The notes beneath the pieces are model-generated. The model made no database searches. It saw nothing but the letters and a program-made list of their open reading frames with translations, and was not told the DNA's origin. 64,000 nt of DNA from Selaginella tamariscina. Its lineage: Eukaryota; Streptophyta; Lycopodiopsida; Selaginellales; Selaginellaceae. The stretch covers positions 720,530-784,529 of the forward strand of contig PUQB01000029.1 of assembly GCA_003024785.1 (NCBI GenBank). The letters run 5' to 3'. Position 1 is the stretch's first letter. Each line of letters opens with the position of its first letter. Positions 36,312 to 48,565 of the stretch are shown in pieces. Both the position numbers and the translations under genes were made by a program.

Positions 36312-38399
36312 TGCAGACTTGTACTCAGTCGACATGATGGACATCTTGAAAATCTAAAGCATATTATGGAGCTCCTGTTTAAATAAAATCAACTAACTTG
36401 TCTTAAAAGAACTTGATGTAATTGAATGAGGGAAATATTGGAATGGAGTTTTAACTGTGAATGGGACACGTGTGTACTTTGCCCTTTTCACCCTGTTTTG
36501 GACTGAACGGCAACTTACGTAGTATATGAGTTACAGCCCTATGCACGTGAAACAGTCCCTAATGACTCTAGATGCATTAAATAAGGTAGGACTTAACACA
36601 GTTTGTCCTCTGAACGTGGTTCTAAATGCATTAAATAAGTGTGTTAGAGGGGTGGGGAGAAAGAAGATACCTGCAAGACAATATCAGCATGGTCAATGCA
36701 GCATAGAAAGCATTTAGAGATAACATTGCCGAGTGAAAGGAATACAATCTCTGGCTCACGCTCACATTTGTGCAAGTCGGGACAGATTGACAGCTTCCTT
36801 ATCCATGGTACTGCAAGACATGACACCTTAATGAGCAGCCAGAAAACCTGTATACATGTAATCCCCTCTCATGTTAAGCTTCCTTAAGCTTTTAGGACCC
36901 TGCAGAACAACTGTACCACCCTCCAGTATCAGCTCAATTTCAGCTACCACACATTCACATATAGTCACACTCGTTGCAAATGCTGCTTGAACCTCGAGCA
37001 GCATACTTAATGTTTCTAATCTTTGGGCAAGACAAAGTGATTTGCTCCATGAACAGTGTGCAAAATCTGCATTTTAAATGCATAATTTATGTAAAACCCT
37101 AGAAATTATGCATTTTACACCCCAAAATAGGCACTGTCATTGGAAAATGTTTTATATAAAGTTACTTGAGGTTCACACAATAAGTAGATTAATTAAATGA
37201 ATGCCTTGAATATAATTATTTAGGTTAGATATAGCAAGACAATATAATTGAAATCCTCTGTATGTGTGCTTTCTATGTGTGCATATGAGAGAGGAGAGTA
37301 GCAGTCAACAATGTTCTCATTAATATAAAGGCCCCAACCATGTATGCACTAACTACTGCATACACACACATGTATACAGGGACTTGCCTTCTAGACAAAG
37401 CACTTTGAAACAATTGAGAAAGGTAGTGGAAAACCATAGCATTCTCTGGAGCATCAACCTTTTGTAGAGCAAAATTAATACTCAAAACTCTCATGGTATT
37501 GACAAGAAAGTTCCAATTGAATTTATAACCACACACAAGGACCCAATTTTATGTGGTTTTAAGACGAGGTGCATAGTTTTTAATTAAGTTTTTCTTTAAT
37601 ACAATTCATATTAGCCATGTTGGTTAATAAAAATCATTTTGGTAACATAATTATGCTTATCATGATTCGTATCCTTCTTCTTTATTAAGTTCTGTTGAAG
37701 AACTGTCATAGTATTCATATTGGTAATCAACTATCAACTTAAAACTTGTGTATTCGACCAATATTTATTAATGTGAAATTATTTGTGTTATTACATAGTC
37801 TTCAAAGTTAACATGGTTTTCAATATGATTATTAATATCCCAGGGGTTCACTTACATTAGTAATCGACTTTACGTTTACTCTTAAATATACTTATTTGTT
37901 ATAACCCCTAATATACATTATATGCTTATAAGCATAATGTAAAATCTTTGTTCAAGTAAAATATTAATATGGTTTTTAATAAGAACATTAATAGTTTTGT
38001 TTACTTCAATTTGAGAATGATTTCTAAAGTGATATGTAAAGTGGTCATTATTATATTTTAATTATTAATAAGAAAGTATTTAATGAGAATATATCACACG
38101 GCCTACCTTCTAAAATACTTACAAATTTTTGGGCCTTGATAGTTTTTTCATGTTACAAATGGCTTTCATATGTGGAGAGTGTGATTTCATCTCTTGCAAG
38201 CAGTTTGTTATTTGCACACACAAACCACATCGTGTATGTGAGATCATTGTGGAGTATGAATGCCTGCTTCGCCTGGTGAATCAAATCTGGCTCACCCAGG
38301 TGGAGTATCCTCACCATAACTTCAAGACACGAACACAACATTCAATTTTTTGGACACAAATATGAAACACAGAAATGAACACAGATAAACACAAATAAA
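36312..38399. other. Intergenic region with an unrecognised minus-strand gene remnant
   Basis: 36360-36520 is the lipase upstream homology. From about 37540 down to 36640 the minus strand shows open pieces with plausible splice borders (FNWNFLVNTMRVLSINFALQ near 37510; FCTLFMEQITLSCPKIRNIK after an acceptor near 37070; MSCLAVPWIRKLSICPDL near 36820 ending at a GTATCT donor near 36671). I do not recognise the family. It may be an F-box/LRR-like or other gene remnant. 37560-38400 is AT-rich with nothing seen. Confidence 0.35.
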
Positions 38400-40010
38400 A
38401 ACATGAATATTCTCTAGAGTATTTTATTCATCACTCGTCTAGAAGCTCCTCTCGTTAGCATTATAATCATCTTCATCTTCTCAATATCAACATAACTAAT
38501 CTGAAAAATACTTCTCACCTAGCTCAATCCCATGAACTTGTTGTAGGAAGTGTGGCTGGTTATCAACTTGGTATTATTGGTCATAAATACCAAGTCTATA
38601 GTCTGGCTCACTGCCAAATAATTCTTCTTTTTTGAAGCGATGTGCCCAAAGATGTTAAACAATCGCTCCACAGATGAAGAAGAACTTGCTTGACTAAGCA
38701 CTTGAATTGCTAACCTCTGCAAATCTGGACTAGAGTAGCTATTGTCCTCCCACCATTGCACAAAACCCTTTATTGTACGATCCATTTGGGAGTCCCAGGT
38801 GTCAAAACTGCCCTCAAAGTTTCTGTATTAGCAAAGCTGATTTTTTTTATAATTGACCTTTACTGATTATCAGGGAACTGCATTCCAAATATGTATTCCA
38901 ATCCTTAGAAACCTCCCTGGATTTTTCCTGTGCTCACCTCTAAAACTCTAGATCAAGCACGTATGCCACAGAGTGAAAGGTGCTATGATAATCCCACCAC
39001 TTATTTGAAATTAGCTGGTTCAGCTTGTCGTACCTAAGATCATCTTCCTCTAGTTTATGGATGTTCTTGCTCATTTGGTCCATCCCCTCGTAGACCTTCC
39101 CAACCATAGGCATGTCTTTGTTAACCATCCATAGCAAATACATCACCCTTCTCAAAACAACAAGCATGTGTTCGACCTCGTCCTAGTATTTATAGTTGAA
39201 CATAGTTCCTTGACATCCTTTCCCAGCATTTGTCCTCGACTTGGGCCTTGAGTTATAAGCGTCGCTCAAAAACTTTTGTTGTAGCTTTAGCCTCAGCTCC
39301 ACCAATCTCTCCATCATAAGAAAGTTATTGCCAAATCATGTTTCGTTGAACTTCAACACTTGTTGTGAAGAGAAGGATGCTAAAATCGCCACTAGATGTG
39401 AATAAGAGCTTTCCCATCATCTAGAAGCCCAACCATCCATGGTAGTTTTGCAAAATCCTTGAGAATGTTGTTCAAACAATGAGCGAAGCAAGGAGCCCAC
39501 ACAATCTTTGGCCTCTCCGCCTCTAGAATCTTGGTAGCAGCCTTGTTTGAAGCCTCGTTGTTTGTGATAACAAGAAGAGCATTTTCCTCTTCGACAATCT
39601 CGATACCTCGCTCCTATGTTGTGAAGACATTATAGCAGTCTTCCCGCTAGAACATATATCAATAACCTCAAGGAAAGTTGACTGTCCTCTGTTGTATGCA
39701 ACAAGCCCCATGATATAATGATTCCTTGTGTCGTTCCATGCAACAGCGACAAGAGTAACCCTACAATTCTTTCAGCGTGCTTTCACCTTGGCAAGTTGAA
39801 CTTCGAGATTGACTTTCTCCACTTGCAACAATTGTTCTCACAATGCCGTCTCTATTGGAGGGTCGTAGGGAATCCCATGCCTTGCAATCTATTGCACCAT
39901 TTCCTTGAAATGACGGGAATGCACCTTTCACATAGTCCGTGTTAACATGGCTCCCAACCGTGTTTGCAAGACCATAGCAACACGCCATGGTTCACGGTGT
40001 GTTTTGGAGC
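38400..40010 (-). pseudogene. hAT-superfamily transposase relic
   Basis: Minus-strand pieces in transposase order. At about 39988-39760 and 39711-39523 lies a DUF659-like region (DYIMGLVAYNRGQSTFLEVIDICSSGKTA). At 39167-38940 the middle part reads VMYLLWMVNKDMPMVGKVYEGMDQM and KLNQLISNKWWDYHS. At 38785-38519 is the hATC dimerisation domain (FVQWWEDNSYSSPDLQRLAIQVLSQ, SSSVERLFNIFGHIASKKKN). Stops and frameshifts separate the parts. Terminal inverted repeats and an 8-bp duplication were not identified, so the borders are approximate. Confidence 0.75.
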
Positions 40011-40337
40011 TATGGCTTCCACACATAAATGATTGCCAAATATCTCTAAAATCTTCCAGCTTTGTCAAGCATTAGCTGAAACACATCCAGCAGCAAAAAG
40101 CACTGTACTTTGTCCATGCTCCTAAGTGATTTTCCTTTTTTGAGGACAACCCACATACACATAAAGATACACATACTATAAAATCGTTGGTCGTTGACCC
40201 AAATTATGTAACGGAAGTTTACATCCGATGGCTAATATCCTATAACAATAATACAATTGAGAAGAATTTATATTTAAAAAAGCCGCACAAAGACGTATGG
40301 GATATGTTCAACTGTGCATAATGTTGAATCTTTGATG

Positions 40338-40870
40338 AAGGCATACAATGACCTAGTAAAGGCCAGGAATGTGTTGTTGGAAATGCCCAATAGAATATCA
40401 TCATAGGAACGTCATGACCATAGAATATGCCCTAGTTGCTGGAACTTATGAAGCCTAAGTAGGGAAACATATGGAGTCGAATGCCCGAGAGATATGGTTG
40501 TGTGAAACACAATAATGGCAGCATAGGTCCAAATGCAAAAAGTACCAATATCATGTGTTTAGTGGTTAGATTGAGGACGTCAAGCAGGTAATATACATGT
40601 GTGAGCATGTGTGGAAGTCATACTATCTCATCTTTCCATGATTTTGATAAAATGCCTAAATGAAATGTGATATCATGGATTACAATGAGCACAGCATATG
40701 TCCAACATGGTTATGTCGAGGACCCATGAGGAATCTTTGGAGCAACACCAAAGAATAACTTATTAGCATGGAATCAATTTTCCTACCACAAGCAAGAGAG
40801 CTCTTCAAAGAAGGATACTATCTGTGGATGATCATCATAAACACAAAAACCTTCCAATGTGCATTGCAAT
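40338..40870 (+). pseudogene. Decayed PPR gene, middle part, with a retained intron
   Basis: The plus strand matches the middle of the PPR gene at 32124-34265: KAYNDLVKARNVLLEMPNR near 40338; RDMVV and NTIMAA near 40480; then an AAGCAG/GTAATATACATGTGTGAG donor at about 40588 equivalent to the 53-nt intron of that gene; then FDKMPK, NVISWITMSTAYVQHGYVEDP and IFGATPKNNLLAWNQF up to about 40780. Stops interrupt all segments. Because the intron is present it came from DNA duplication, not retroposition. Confidence 0.8.
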
Positions 40871-41019
40871 TATTAGTTTGACACTAGAACATTGTAACAT
40901 TAGATCTTAAAGGTATACCTTTTGAACTTTATACACATACTATACAATTGTTACTAAGAAATAATTCTTCTTATCTAATTATATATTATGTGGCTATGGG
41001 ATCACACCACGTGTGGCCC

Positions 41020-41177
41020 TAAATACTAATGAAAGAATGAGTGCCTACTACTCTTATTGCCTTAAGAGAGTCACATTTTCCATGCATCTCTACAAACAGA
41101 TTGGAGAGCAATATGTTCTCCCAATCAGCTGTTTTGGAGGAATTTTTGAGTGCATGATAACAAAATCTATCTATGGT
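41020..41177 (-). pseudogene. PPR gene fragment, N-terminal part, cut by family B
   Basis: The minus strand reads NILLSNLFVEMHGKCDSLKA, corresponding to LLCNLLVEMYGKCGSTEAA near the start of the PPR gene. It is inverted relative to the 40338-40870 piece. The family B retroelement inserted at 41178 interrupts it; the upstream continuation is on the other side of the element, beyond 45900. Confidence 0.65.
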
Positions 41178-41441
41178 TGTAACACTCAAGTGTATGAACA
41201 TGCACACAAGATCTGCCAACTCAAACTCCCAACCAAAAAACACGTAGACTTGCAATATCATGTGCTTAACACACAAGTTTGGTACTTTTTTGTTAGTACT
41301 CAATTTGTCTTAACCTTAAATACTTTTGTCCACTTTATATCATAAGCCTATATCCTTTTATGGATTCTTTTATTTACGGACTCTTCTATTTATGGACTAT
41401 GTACCTTTATGGGACTTCTTACGCAATTCTACTTCCTTACA
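41178..41441 (-). repeat. 3' LTR of family B
   Basis: 264 bp, homologous to 45563-45895 with deletions; TGTAAC...TTACA ends next to TSD ATGGT. Confidence 0.9.
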
Positions 41442-44400
41442 TTCCATATTCAAGTTTTTAGTGTGCACACATTAACTCATGTATTACCACGTTAACGTTT
41501 TAGAGGAGCACCATCAACTTGCTCTGGGAGTTGATCAATTGTTGGTGCATCTTTAAGAATATCAATCCAATATTCACCTCGGATCAAAACATTTTTCAAT
41601 TGGCTAACATGAAAAACAAGGTGTATACGCATGTTTCATGTTAACCAATTGAAAAAATGCTTTGATCCGAAGCATACCCTAGTAGGTATCTTTAATTTAT
41701 ATGCAACAATTATTAACTTTCTCAATATCTCAAATGGCCCAGCATACCTAGGAGTCAATTTATCACATTTACCTTTGTGTAGATCTTCAATAGAAGATTT
41801 TTTATAGTCGAAGGAAATATCACTTAAACATAAACTTCATCACACACATGAAAGTGACGAAATGAATGATATTTATTAGCATGACAATCATGAGCTTTAA
41901 AAATATTAAGCCAAAAATCACTAATAAACTTAATATCTCGATCATCACAAGGCATACATACTCATGGTGGGAAATACCTCTGACATATACAAACATGATA
42001 AGTCCATAACTTTAGAATCTGTTTTAAAAGGTAAAAAACGAGCATACTTAGTTATACGGTCAATTATAACCCATATTTGCTCATGCTTTTGGTGTGTCTT
42101 TGGTAAATGAGTAATAAAATTACTTTTCAGTGTTCATGTGGAACATCTAACTCATGCAATAAGCTAGGATGTGCAACTCGCTCAACCTTAACTGACTCAC
42201 ACGTAGTACATGTTTGATATAATTACATATATCACTCTTCATATTTTTCTAGTAAAACCTTCATTTAACTAGATCATATGTTTTCTTTTCACCCAAGTGT
42301 CCAGCCAACGGGCTATTATGCATCTCAAACATAATACAACAAAGTATTTCTCTTCCTTACGAACATATAATCGCCCCTTATAAATAACATGCCATTATGC
42401 ACGGTATACAGCTCTACAGGCACAATTCAATTTTTAGCTTCTTGATCCTTAGTTTGAGCAACTAGAATGTATTTCACCAAGGGACGTATGTAACTTGGAT
42501 ATAGTATTTAAGCACTTAACACGTGATAATGCATCTGCTACCACGTTATTTTTATCTTCCTTATATATTATTTCCATATAAGGAAATTCATTCAAAAATA
42601 ATTTCCATCGTGCATGATGAGCATTTAAATCTTTGTGTCTTACAATACTATAGTGGCTTATGATTAATATAACCTTAATAATTAGCCTTATAGAGATAAT
42701 GTCTCCATAACTTTAATGCATGAACTATAGCCAATAGTTCTTGTTCTTATGTGAATAACGCTTTTCCACATCACTAAGTTTTCTGCTTTCATAAGCAATT
42801 ACATGCCCATGTTGCAGGAGCACAACACCGAGTGTTGCCCCACTGCATCCACATAAACCACGTAAGGTTGCATTATCTGCTATAGCAAGCACAAGTGTTT
42901 GAGTTAACAAAACTTAAGCATTTAAAAGCTATCATTCTGACTAGCTTCCCACACGAAGGGTACATTGTGTTTAAGTAGGTTTGTTAAAGGCAAAGCCACC
43001 CTTGAAAATCCAAGGACAAAACGTCTATAATAATTAGCTAAACCCATAAAACTACGTAATTCATTCACATTCCATGGAATTGGTTAGTTTTTTGCAAAAG
43101 AAACCATGTATTTTACTTCTGGTTTAAAAAATTCACACTCAACATTTTTACATATAATTTATGCTTACGTAAAACATTTAACACTTATTTTAAATGTAAC
43201 AAATGTTCGGTAGGAGATTACTATATATTAAAATATCGTTTAAGGACACTTGCACAAATTGGTCAATATACCGTGAAAAAATGTTATTCATTAAAAGTAG
43301 CAGGTGCATTAGTTAACCCAAAAGGCATTACTAAAAATTCATAATGACTTTATTGAATTAGAAAAGCTGTTTTCATTACATCTTGTTCTCGAACAGTCAC
43401 TTGGTGATAGCCACTCCTTAGGTCTATCTTTGTAAAATGCCAACCTATTAAAAATATCATCAACTCGTGGCATATAATCTTTATTTTTATAGTTGCCTTA
43501 TTAACCATATGATAATCAATACACAGTCTCATAGACCCATCTTTTTTCTTAACTAACAACATATATGCTTCAAAAGGAGACTTACTAAGTTGTATAAAAC
43601 CTTGAGATATAAGCTCTTGAACTTACTTTTTAACCTCAAGTTCTCTAAATGAGTTAATTGATAAGAATTGGCTTAGTCCCACTCTCAAGATCAATTTCAT
43701 GTTCAATTTCTTGCCATGGGGGAAGCCCATGAGGCAAAGTATTAGGAAATACATCTGCATAATCCTTCAATATATATTGCAATTGAACATTATACAAGTC
43801 TTTATTCTCATGTTTATAAGTTTAATACTTAACTTTGAAGTTAAGCAAGATTATCATATTTAAGGTTTTTGACATTTTCAGCTATGGAATTCTTCTCAGC
43901 TATAACTTTATGATAATTTGGCTTGCAAGTAAGTGACTTTAGGGTTTAGAGTTAATCCTAGGTTTAACACCTAAACCCATTAGCATTAATCATGTTTTGA
44001 GTTTAATAAGGTATGCTATCTCTAATAACTATATTACCATGTTTGTCTAATATTAAAGGATGTACATGAACATGATTGTTATCAATCTTTAAAGCATCTC
44101 CATATCACACACTTATACCAAATAACTTGCAGTGAATTCCTTATTACTCGCTTCATGGAAGTTGCAGAAAGTAACTTACTGGAGAAGTATACTTCCTTAC
44201 ATGCCAAACTAGCTTGAACTATTGTGCTTTATGGAAACTTCATAAGTATTTCAATCAATTACTGGTGTCATCTTCTTAAACCAAGACATGCAAAGATGAT
44301 ATCATACCGATTCAAGTAAGCCACAAAAAAGTCCTCCATTGTAGTGCCCTCTACAGTTAATGGTATAGTAACTATACCATGATGCTCATGTGGATCTATA

Positions 44401-45544
44401 ATAGCCCTTCAATATAATATGGATTTGTAGTTTTCACTGGTAACTTCAAATGATTAACAAAGTTCCATTAAACCCAATTATCTAAACTACTAAAGTCCAA
44501 TAATATACTTGCAAAGTACCATGTACTTGAGCCATAAGCAGAATGACTGGTTCTTCTAGACCAACAGAAGAGTTTCCCAACAATAGCTCATCTGTTTAGC
44601 TGTATCAAAAAGCTACCCTTAATAGATACACTTGGGGCACTCTAACCACATGTGTAGTGTCACCACACTTAAAGCATCCTTTAGTGGCTTGATAAGACTT
44701 GACATGTATATTTAAATTTTTCTCAAATTCTCCTTTTTTGTCATACAAACTATCCCTTATCATGATAAGAACGTCTATAACTTTTATATTCATGATGCTC
44801 CTTGCCTAAGGAGATATCAATATTCCATGCCTTTTTAACATCTCCTCAATATCCACATCAATATAATTAGCAACCTCCAATTGAGATTTCATAGTTGGAC
44901 TTGCCAATCCATCCAAAAATACGTCTTTTGGAATAATCCTTGAGAAATAATCAATCATTTCCCTGATGTAGCTATCCAAACTATTTTGTTGTGTGCACTT
45001 ATATAGTGCTAGCAATGCCACCCTAGAATCATTAGCAAGAGAGTATTCAAAAGAAAACAACTTCTTAAACTCCTCAAGTGAGTCCACCAATCGACCACTC
45101 TTTCCTCTTTCTACACTCACACATGATGCCACCACTTGAGTGATCTCCTGTCATGGCAAAAGTCACTGCATGAAAGGCTTCATCTAACGTAAGGCCTTAC
45201 AGTTTCCACTAGCTTTTCAACATTAGCTAGCCAAGCAATAGCTATCACCGACTTGCCACGGCATCAAAATTTGGCATAAGCCTTTTTTCAAAGTGTTTGG
45301 AAGAGGAACCTTTAAAACCACAAGCTTCCAATAACCTTTGTAGCTCTGACGACGAAAGTTATGACCCTTATAAACATCTTTCACAAGTGTCTCCAGAGTG
45401 AATTTAACACAAGCAAATTCAGTAGTAAGAATCCACTCATACTCTGGAACATGGTTGTTCCCTTCTTCATGTTCGTGTTAACTTCTTCACCTTTTACTAC
45501 CTCAATCACTTTAGGTACAACCACAGGGTTGTCACTCATGATCG

Positions 45545-45560
45545 TGTGCCTCCAATACCA
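45545..45560 (-). promoter_or_regulatory. Primer binding site of family B (tRNA-Met type)
   Basis: On the minus strand TGGTATTGGAGGC follows the 5' LTR after two bases. It resembles the TGGTATCAGAGC site complementary to the 3' end of initiator tRNA-Met. Confidence 0.75.
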
Positions 45561-45562
45561 AT

Positions 45563-45895
45563 TGTAACGCTCCTAACACACATATATGAACACGCACACA
45601 AGATCTGCTAACTCAATCCTCCCAACCAAAGAACATGTGGTGTTCTCCCTTGAGCAATACGCAAACTTGCAATATCGTGTGCTTAACACACAAGTTCAGT
45701 ACTTTTCGCTAGTACTCAACTCGTCATAAGGATCCTGATCACCCTAAATACTTTTGTCCCCATAAACCTATATCCTTTTACGAATTCTTCTATTTATGGA
45801 TTGTGTACCTTTATGAGACTTTTATGTACACATGTCATTAATATATTCTTGAATATTCCACCCACCAGTTCATTACATAAGTCTACTTCCTTACA
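45563..45895 (-). repeat. 5' LTR of family B
   Basis: 333 bp; outer end abuts TSD ATGGT at 45896. Longer than the other LTR because of segments missing there. Confidence 0.9.
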
Positions 45896-45900
45896 ATGGT

Positions 45901-46826
45901 AGCAGGTTCCTGAACTCAATGAACAATTCAAAGTACATTCTTATTTGGATGGTTTAGAATATGCTTTAGAGAGTGTATTCTTTTTGAAAATGTACGAGAG
46001 AATGTCCAATGAATATAGGATGTTGATACCGCATGTGCCAATGAATGCAATATAGACTATCACTGTCATATAACATAATATAATATAACCAACACCATTT
46101 GAACTAATTAAGAAATTTTGGGCTACCAATCAATGAAATTGTATTGTGCATTTGTGAGTTATAGTTCATTGCACTATTTGTGCCAATTGCACTATTTGTA
46201 CTATTGCACTATTTGCACTATTACACTATTTGCACTATTGCACTATTTGCACCATTGCACTATTTGTGCCAATTCTATATATTAAAGGGGAAGATTAAAA
46301 CCTATGGTTACATGCCACCCCCTGCTAACATGGCAAAGAAAGTGGGGGATGGGGGGATCCCCATCTCAATGAAAATTGCACAAGTTGACAAATCCCACCC
46401 TTCAACTTTGAATCTAGACACCGAAATTTTTGCTTCAACAACCATACAAGTGCTTAATAGGATCTGGGTGACATTAATTAGTAATATATTGCCACTTGGA
46501 TTATGTGCCACATCATTTAAAATTATGCTATATCATTAACTAAACCTTAATTGAGTAATGGCAACAAGAGGAGTCCAAGAAAGCTTTGAAGGAGAGGTGA
46601 AACGAAAAAAGATTCTTTATGGTAGCATTTCCAAAGCACTTTCCACACTAGCACAACTCTAAATCAAGTAAGTTTGTTTTTAAAGTAAAGATAATTATAT
46701 TCTTATTTTGCATATTTATTTTTCAAAACATAATTTGGGAATGCATTGTTTGGAGTTCCAAATGTCATAGTTTTTACTATGACTCCTCTTTACTTTGGAC
46801 GTTGACTGTTGTTACCTACTGTACTA
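45901..46826. other. Intergenic region with a short minisatellite
   Basis: After the family B duplication a little of the interrupted PPR relic may continue. 46150-46275 is a degenerate tandem array of TTGCACTATTTGCAC-type units, 12-15 bp each. At 46275 TCTATATATTAAAGGGG resembles a plant Helitron 5' end, but no 3' end was found. No gene supported. Confidence 0.55.
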
Positions 46827-48452
46827 TGTTGATAAGTAGATGTAGTGAGAAACAGCCCCACTTAGTGCACTTAGGTGTTTAGGGGTAGTTCGGCCGGCTG
46901 TCCTTAGATATCTCGAGAAACTCTAAGCGAAGGTAGCACCTCATTGGGGAGTACAACTCCTTTAGGGTGACAAGAGGTGCCTAAACCACAACTAAGTGGT
47001 CAAGTTGGATGTCGGATATACTTAAAAATACCCCCAGGTTTGACAGGTTAGGGTTTAGGGGTCGATGGATAACTCACCAAGTATGTTCCCTCTGGGAATG
47101 AGATGTCAGTGCTAGCCCACTTATGTAAACAGGAAAACAAGGGGGGGGGGCCTCTATCACATAAATAAGGTAGTTATAGGGAGTGAGGGTTCCTGGGTTC
47201 ATAACTGAGCTCGTTACTCTTCTCCTGGTGCAAGCTCTAGCTTGTGTCGTCAAGGCACAACCCTCTGTTGTGCCGCCCTAACTTCCAGATGCCAGGGGTA
47301 CGTCCCACCTTCGGGGTAGCTTACCCTTAACGTTGGCGAATCCATGCCTGGGAGGTCTTGTGAGAATGCACGTTCCAAGAGGCAGAGGTTGAGGCTTGTC
47401 TCCAGCCTCCTCCTCCACGTCAAGCTAGGTAGCACTCACGGCCAAGCAAGGCACATCCGTGTCCTTGTCCAACTGTGGGCGTGGGTCTTGTTTGACAGGT
47501 TCACGTTACCTAGTTCCTGAGGGTTATTGAGGGTTCTAGAGTTGGCATTTAGGAGCCACGTTTGTGGTACTTGGTGCAACTCTTGAATCTAAGGGCTATG
47601 GCATGATAGCCCACATCATGGAAGGCAGTGTCACATGGAGATGTGACACTGGGCTAAACGTCACATGGTACAACGCCGAGGCACGCCCTTTGGGGTTATG
47701 TCATGGGCTTGTCGCTAAGGGGTTGGATACTCTAGCAAACAGGCATGCTTGTGCTTGCACTAGGTGCTAAGCCTTGGGCATCCGCTCAAGGGAGGTTAGG
47801 TCTCGTAACTAGGTGTGCTTTGGCACACTTGGCTAGGGGAGTGTTCTCCTTGGAATCCAGGGGTTGAACAACCTAAGCTCATTAGCAGAAGCCCTTTCGT
47901 AAGGCACTCGCAAGGTCATGTGCTTAGGGTTATCCCAAACCTAGCCTTAGGGAGTTTGCTTAGCAAACACTCGTGTCCGCCTATGGCGCACACTCGTGTC
48001 CTCACTAAGTACTAGCCCTAGGTCTAGGGTATAACTTGGCCACTCAAACCCTTAGGGGTTAGTCGTGATTCAGGGTACCCCTTGTCACCCTAAAGGGGTT
48101 GTACTCGGATGAGGGTGATTCGGGGTAAGTGACGATGCCTTAGCTCTGTCTAGGGGTATGTGTGGAACACACGTCTCTTGATGGGGGTTAGGGCATGAGC
48201 CTGTCTAGGTCTTCTAGGGCAAGACCCTAAGTCAACTAGGGTTATCCCTCAAGGGTTTTGGGGGTAGACACTCTAGGGAGACTTAGGCTAAACCCTAAGT
48301 CTCTTGTCCACTTGGGCATTGGAGTTTAACCTTATGGGTCGTTGGGGTTGTTCTGGGAAACTTAGCGTTGCTCACACAGGGTAATGACGCCGAATGGCCA
48401 CCTGGCAGCCACGTGTTGCCACGTGTTGGCCCTTTGGGTTAAAACTCTGACA
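46827..48452 (+). repeat. 1.6-kb dispersed repeat, full copy B (possible solo LTR)
   Basis: About 1626 bp, reverse complement of 7389-8996, starting TGTTGATAAGTAG and ending AACTCTGACA. Shared landmarks: GAGAAACAGCC at the start, GTGCTAGCCCACTTAT, GTCCCACCTTCG, CTAAGGGCTATGGCATGATAG, and the CCAACACGTGG family at the end. Flanking 5-mers (TACTA, CCAAA) do not match, so no duplication is evident. It contains a nine-G run at 47143-47151. Confidence 0.75.
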
Positions 48453-48565
48453 CCAAACATGCAAATGCCACCCTTTTATCATGTTTGAGGCCAGAGATGA
48501 TTCATTCTATGTAGGTATTTAATATTTTATTTATTTTTATTATAATAATATTTTATTCTTTTAAC

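Larger units (their letters stand above)
41178..45895 (-). mobile_element. Complete but degenerate Ty3/gypsy element, family B
   Basis: 4718-bp element on the minus strand. LTRs 41178-41441 (3', 264 bp) and 45563-45895 (5', 333 bp) start TGTAACR and end TTACA. The target-site duplication ATGGT is at 41173-41177 and 45896-45900. A tRNA-Met-type primer site lies just inside the 5' LTR. Domains: gag-like 45135-44806 (LVDSLEEFKKLFSFEY), a knuckle region at 44793-44640 (GCFKCGDTTHV), RT 43562-43350 (LLVKKKDGSMRLCIDY, FTKIDLRSGYHQVTV), RNase H 42910-42725 (GVVLLQHGHVIAYESRKLSDVEKRY), and integrase remains at about 42200-41500 (IDRITKYARF-like). Every frame is broken. Confidence 0.92.
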
